Source: Arcicella rosea (GTDB lineage Bacteria; Bacteroidota; Bacteroidia; Cytophagales; Spirosomataceae). Taken from it: DNA of 64,000 nt. Shown here piece by piece: positions 61,840-64,000 of the stretch (its first letter is position 1; each line of letters starts with the position of its first letter). The DNA lies in NCBI RefSeq assembly GCF_040543805.1, contig NZ_JBEUMS010000012.1:124001-188000 (forward strand). Direction: 5' to 3'. A program made the translations under genes and the position numbers. The notes under the pieces are model-generated. The model saw only the letters and a list, made by a program, of their open reading frames with translations. It ran no database searches and had not been told where the DNA came from.

Positions 61840-63522
61840 TCATCTAAGTTCTTGAATTCTCCAAATTGATTTAGCATCTTTTGCCAAGTCCCGTTGTCTC
61901 GCTGAAATTTTCTCCTCACTCCATGATTCATAATTTTCAGACAGAGAGTTTGTAATTCTGCTATTACTCTTGTTGAAGAAATCGGCTTTATCGGAATACC
62001 TTAGTACATCAGCACCTTTGTTCAACTTCTTTTCTAATAATGTTAAATTACCAATTCTAAATACAGAACGATTTATAGATTCTTGACTCATTCCCCACGA
62101 TTCATCAGCACTTTCAGGCAAAATATGTTCTATTGTATATAAATCGCTTTCAGGACTTATTTCATTTTGATATTTATACCCTTCTATTTTAGATAAAATA
62201 TATTTTACAATTTTATGATTACGACTTGTATTTTTAAACTCTTTAGTGGAGAAATCATTTTCAAAATTTATATCTGAAATGTATATTGATTGGAAATCTT
62301 GTACTGAAAATTGCTTATTGACATTTATTTTTAGTGCAATTGAGTTATAAACTTCCTCCTGAGCATTTGGATTTAATCCACCAATAATATTGTACCTGAA
62401 TGATATAATTGAACAAGTTTTTACTAATTTTTTGAAAGCATTCGTATCAAGATTTTTATAGCCAGCCATCAACAATGAATTTGTTTGTCTAATCTGGAAT
62501 AACTTCAATTCTCTCAAAGACTCTCTGATTTCAATATTTGTATTCCAAGTTACGTCATCTGGATTCTGAATTGCAATATAAATATCAGCAGTATCACGTA
62601 GGTTTCTAACCAAAGCAAATACTTTCTCTTTAGTTGAAATATTTATTTTTATTGATTTGAAAAGATTCTTCTTTCCTACAGTTTTATTTTCACTATTCCA
62701 ATAGTATCTAAGGTAGTCTTCAAACTTTTGTTCGCCTAATTTCCCTACAATACTATTCCAAATATTTTCTAATTCTTCTATTTCAGAAATATGGGGATTT
62801 GTTTCATCTACAACGGAAAAAAGGTAGTTTTTTAATAAATCAGAAGAGGAAAGTTGTACACCTCTGGCATTTAACGTTTCAAATACTTTAAACGCATTTA
62901 TCTGGTCAGTTACCTCAATAACAGTGAAGAATAACTTATCTACAATGTTGTCTATAAATGCAGCTAACTCTTCGCCTGTTTTAAAATCCTTTTTAATTTT
63001 ATCATAATACCACATTAAACACTCTCTCATGTGCTTTTCAGAGGAATTTGTATTTCTCAGGGGTAAATCCCTTAAAAGAACTAAATGTTGCTTATAATAA
63101 TCTTCACTGTTTCTATTTAATTTAAGCTTGTTATTTGATATAAGTGTTACAGGGTCAACGTAACCGATATAACTATTTTGAAGATTTTCTTTACGTCTAT
63201 GATTTTTCTCTGCATCAACTCCACTTTCAACTAAGTCTTTCAAACATTTTAAAGTTGCTAATATTAAAATACTCAATGTTGTCAATCGCTGTTGCCCATC
63301 TATAATGAGAAAGTTTTTATTATTTGAAGTCTGAAGTACCAGATAGCCCATATAGTGTTCACTTTCTTCATTCATTAAAAGTGATTTTATATCTTGCCAT
63401 AAATCGTCCCATTGTTCCGACTCCCAAGTATAATCTCTCTGAAATTTTGGAATTTCATACCTTAAACCATTGCCCATTAATTGACGATAAGTTTTACTGG
63501 AAGTATCTTGAATTCCTTTCAT
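61840..63522 (-). CDS. DUF262-DUF1524 protein (single-chain GmrSD-like)
   Basis: A 560-residue protein. The N-terminal DUF262 part has YEIPKFQRDYTW (about residues 22-33) and the motif DGQQR (75-79), as in GmrS and in ParB/sulfiredoxin-like NTPases. The C-terminal DUF1524 part has the HNH-like YTIEHILPESADESWG, followed by NRSVFRIGNLTLLEKKLNKG. GmrSD enzymes are type IV restriction systems that cut DNA with modified (glucosylated) cytosine using NTP. Here both parts are fused in one chain, as is frequent for this family. No methylase or other defence gene is adjacent. Confidence 0.88.
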   Translation of the reverse strand: MKGIQDTSSKTYRQLMGNGLRYEIPKFQRDYTWESEQWDDLWQDIKSLLMNEESEHYMGYLVLQTSNNKNFLIIDGQQRLTTLSILILATLKCLKDLVESGVDAEKNHRRKENLQNSYIGYVDPVTLISNNKLKLNRNSEDYYKQHLVLLRDLPLRNTNSSEKHMRECLMWYYDKIKKDFKTGEELAAFIDNIVDKLFFTVIEVTDQINAFKVFETLNARGVQLSSSDLLKNYLFSVVDETNPHISEIEELENIWNSIVGKLGEQKFEDYLRYYWNSENKTVGKKNLFKSIKINISTKEKVFALVRNLRDTADIYIAIQNPDDVTWNTNIEIRESLRELKLFQIRQTNSLLMAGYKNLDTNAFKKLVKTCSIISFRYNIIGGLNPNAQEEVYNSIALKINVNKQFSVQDFQSIYISDINFENDFSTKEFKNTSRNHKIVKYILSKIEGYKYQNEISPESDLYTIEHILPESADESWGMSQESINRSVFRIGNLTLLEKKLNKGADVLRYSDKADFFNKSNSRITNSLSENYESWSEEKISARQRDLAKDAKSIWRIQELR

Positions 63523-63651
63523 GATTATTAATATTTAATACTTTGCACTCTTTTTGCTTGTAATCTTTAAAGTAGCAATTTATAAAGGTAATTTCGTTAA
63601 AATCAATTACTGAGAGAGAAATTGATAAGAAAAGTTTACAGTAAATAGTAT

Positions 63652-64000
63652 TTATTTCCTAAAATCCCAAAGTACAACTTCCCAAAGTTCTGGATGAGTT
63701 GTATCGAAATATTCGTGGATGATTTCAAAACCTACTCTTTTATGTGCCGCCAAAGAACGTGTATTTCTTTTAGCAATTTCGGTAATACAAAGGTCAAATT
63801 TATCTGATAATTCAGTTTTGTGTTTGGCGTAAAGTCCATCAAAAAGTCCTTGTCCACGATAGCCTTCTGCAACGCAAATTTGTCCCATCGCATAATAGCG
63901 ATAATCTTTCACTAATTTCCCTTCGTACTCCAATTCATCCAGCATCGTAAACATCGCTGTAAGTACTGGCACATCGTTTCTGAAACTTTCGGGCATTACT
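63652..64000 (-). CDS. GNAT family N-acetyltransferase (partial, runs off right edge)
   Basis: At least 116 C-terminal residues are visible; the start lies beyond the window. It has the GNAT acetyl-CoA-binding motif ICVAEGYRGQGLFDGLYAKHK (V-x-x-x-x-R-G-x-G pattern) and the later ITEIAKRNTRSLAAHKRVGFEII block typical of the fold. The substrate is unknown. Confidence 0.88.
   Translation of the reverse strand, partial: VMPESFRNDVPVLTAMFTMLDELEYEGKLVKDYRYYAMGQICVAEGYRGQGLFDGLYAKHKTELSDKFDLCITEIAKRNTRSLAAHKRVGFEIIHEYFDTTHPELWEVVLWDFRK

Overview
The window looks like a chromosomal segment of a Bacteroidota bacterium, most likely of the order Cytophagales (inference). The supporting signs are low GC (roughly one third by eye), type IX secretion C-terminal sorting domains (4750-5385 and 15354-17174), TonB receptor biology, -7 boxes of the form TAnnTTTG, few Shine-Dalgarno sites, and family types such as the long NusB, the OstA-like protein and DUF1573. 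No tRNA, rRNA, CRISPR array, prophage or insertion sequence with terminal repeats was found. The only transposase-like gene is a REP-associated tyrosine transposase with its REP hairpins.

Layout. 1-836 is a cut-off ABC exporter. 1000-4717 is a housekeeping run on the plus strand (nusB, ytxH-like, DUF1573 lipoprotein, yajC, ybbR-like, coaE) closed by a terminator. 4750-8634 holds a T9SS cargo protein and an OstA/LptA-like protein, divergent from tilS. 8712-15125 carries a DUF2442/DUF4160 pair, an ECF sigma factor with a membrane partner, a TraB-like protein, a MOSC protein, an MFS exporter, rlmF and a DUF1456 protein. 15354-24774 has a large T9SS surface protein, gcvP, a ChaN/TraB-like protein and carB, which lacks the C-terminal allosteric domain.

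25013-32639 is the most intriguing stretch: a CHAT-TPR protease-like membrane protein, a lipoprotein made of PepSY-like repeats, a lipoprotein of cadherin/Ig-like repeats, an ECF sigma factor, and a protein with a cytosolic N-terminus, one inner-membrane helix, a long disordered linker and a C-terminal outer-membrane beta-barrel. That last layout matches the dual membrane-spanning anti-sigma factors described in Bacteroides. It overlaps a 34-residue membrane microprotein.

32695-46233 is a metal and respiration region on the minus strand: an MbnP-like/MbnH-like pair followed by a decayed transporter remnant, two cytochrome bd-like membrane proteins with c-type heme domains plus a 48-residue membrane peptide, a PepSY_TM protein, a TonB receptor, and a divergent HupE/UreJ-like protein. 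Three small anchored proteins in this region share a Pro-Pro C-terminal motif.

46282-49985 has two histidine kinases and a DUF1801 protein. 50039-51330 holds the RAYT, its REP hairpins and a 42-bp minisatellite. 51425-59038 is a rhamnogalacturonan-I (pectin) degradation cluster: two SGNH acetylesterases, a PL11 lyase, a GH105 unsaturated hydrolase and a GH42 beta-galactosidase. The right end carries a lipocalin-like lipoprotein, another histidine kinase, a MepB protein, a single-chain DUF262-DUF1524 (GmrSD-like) protein and a cut-off GNAT acetyltransferase.
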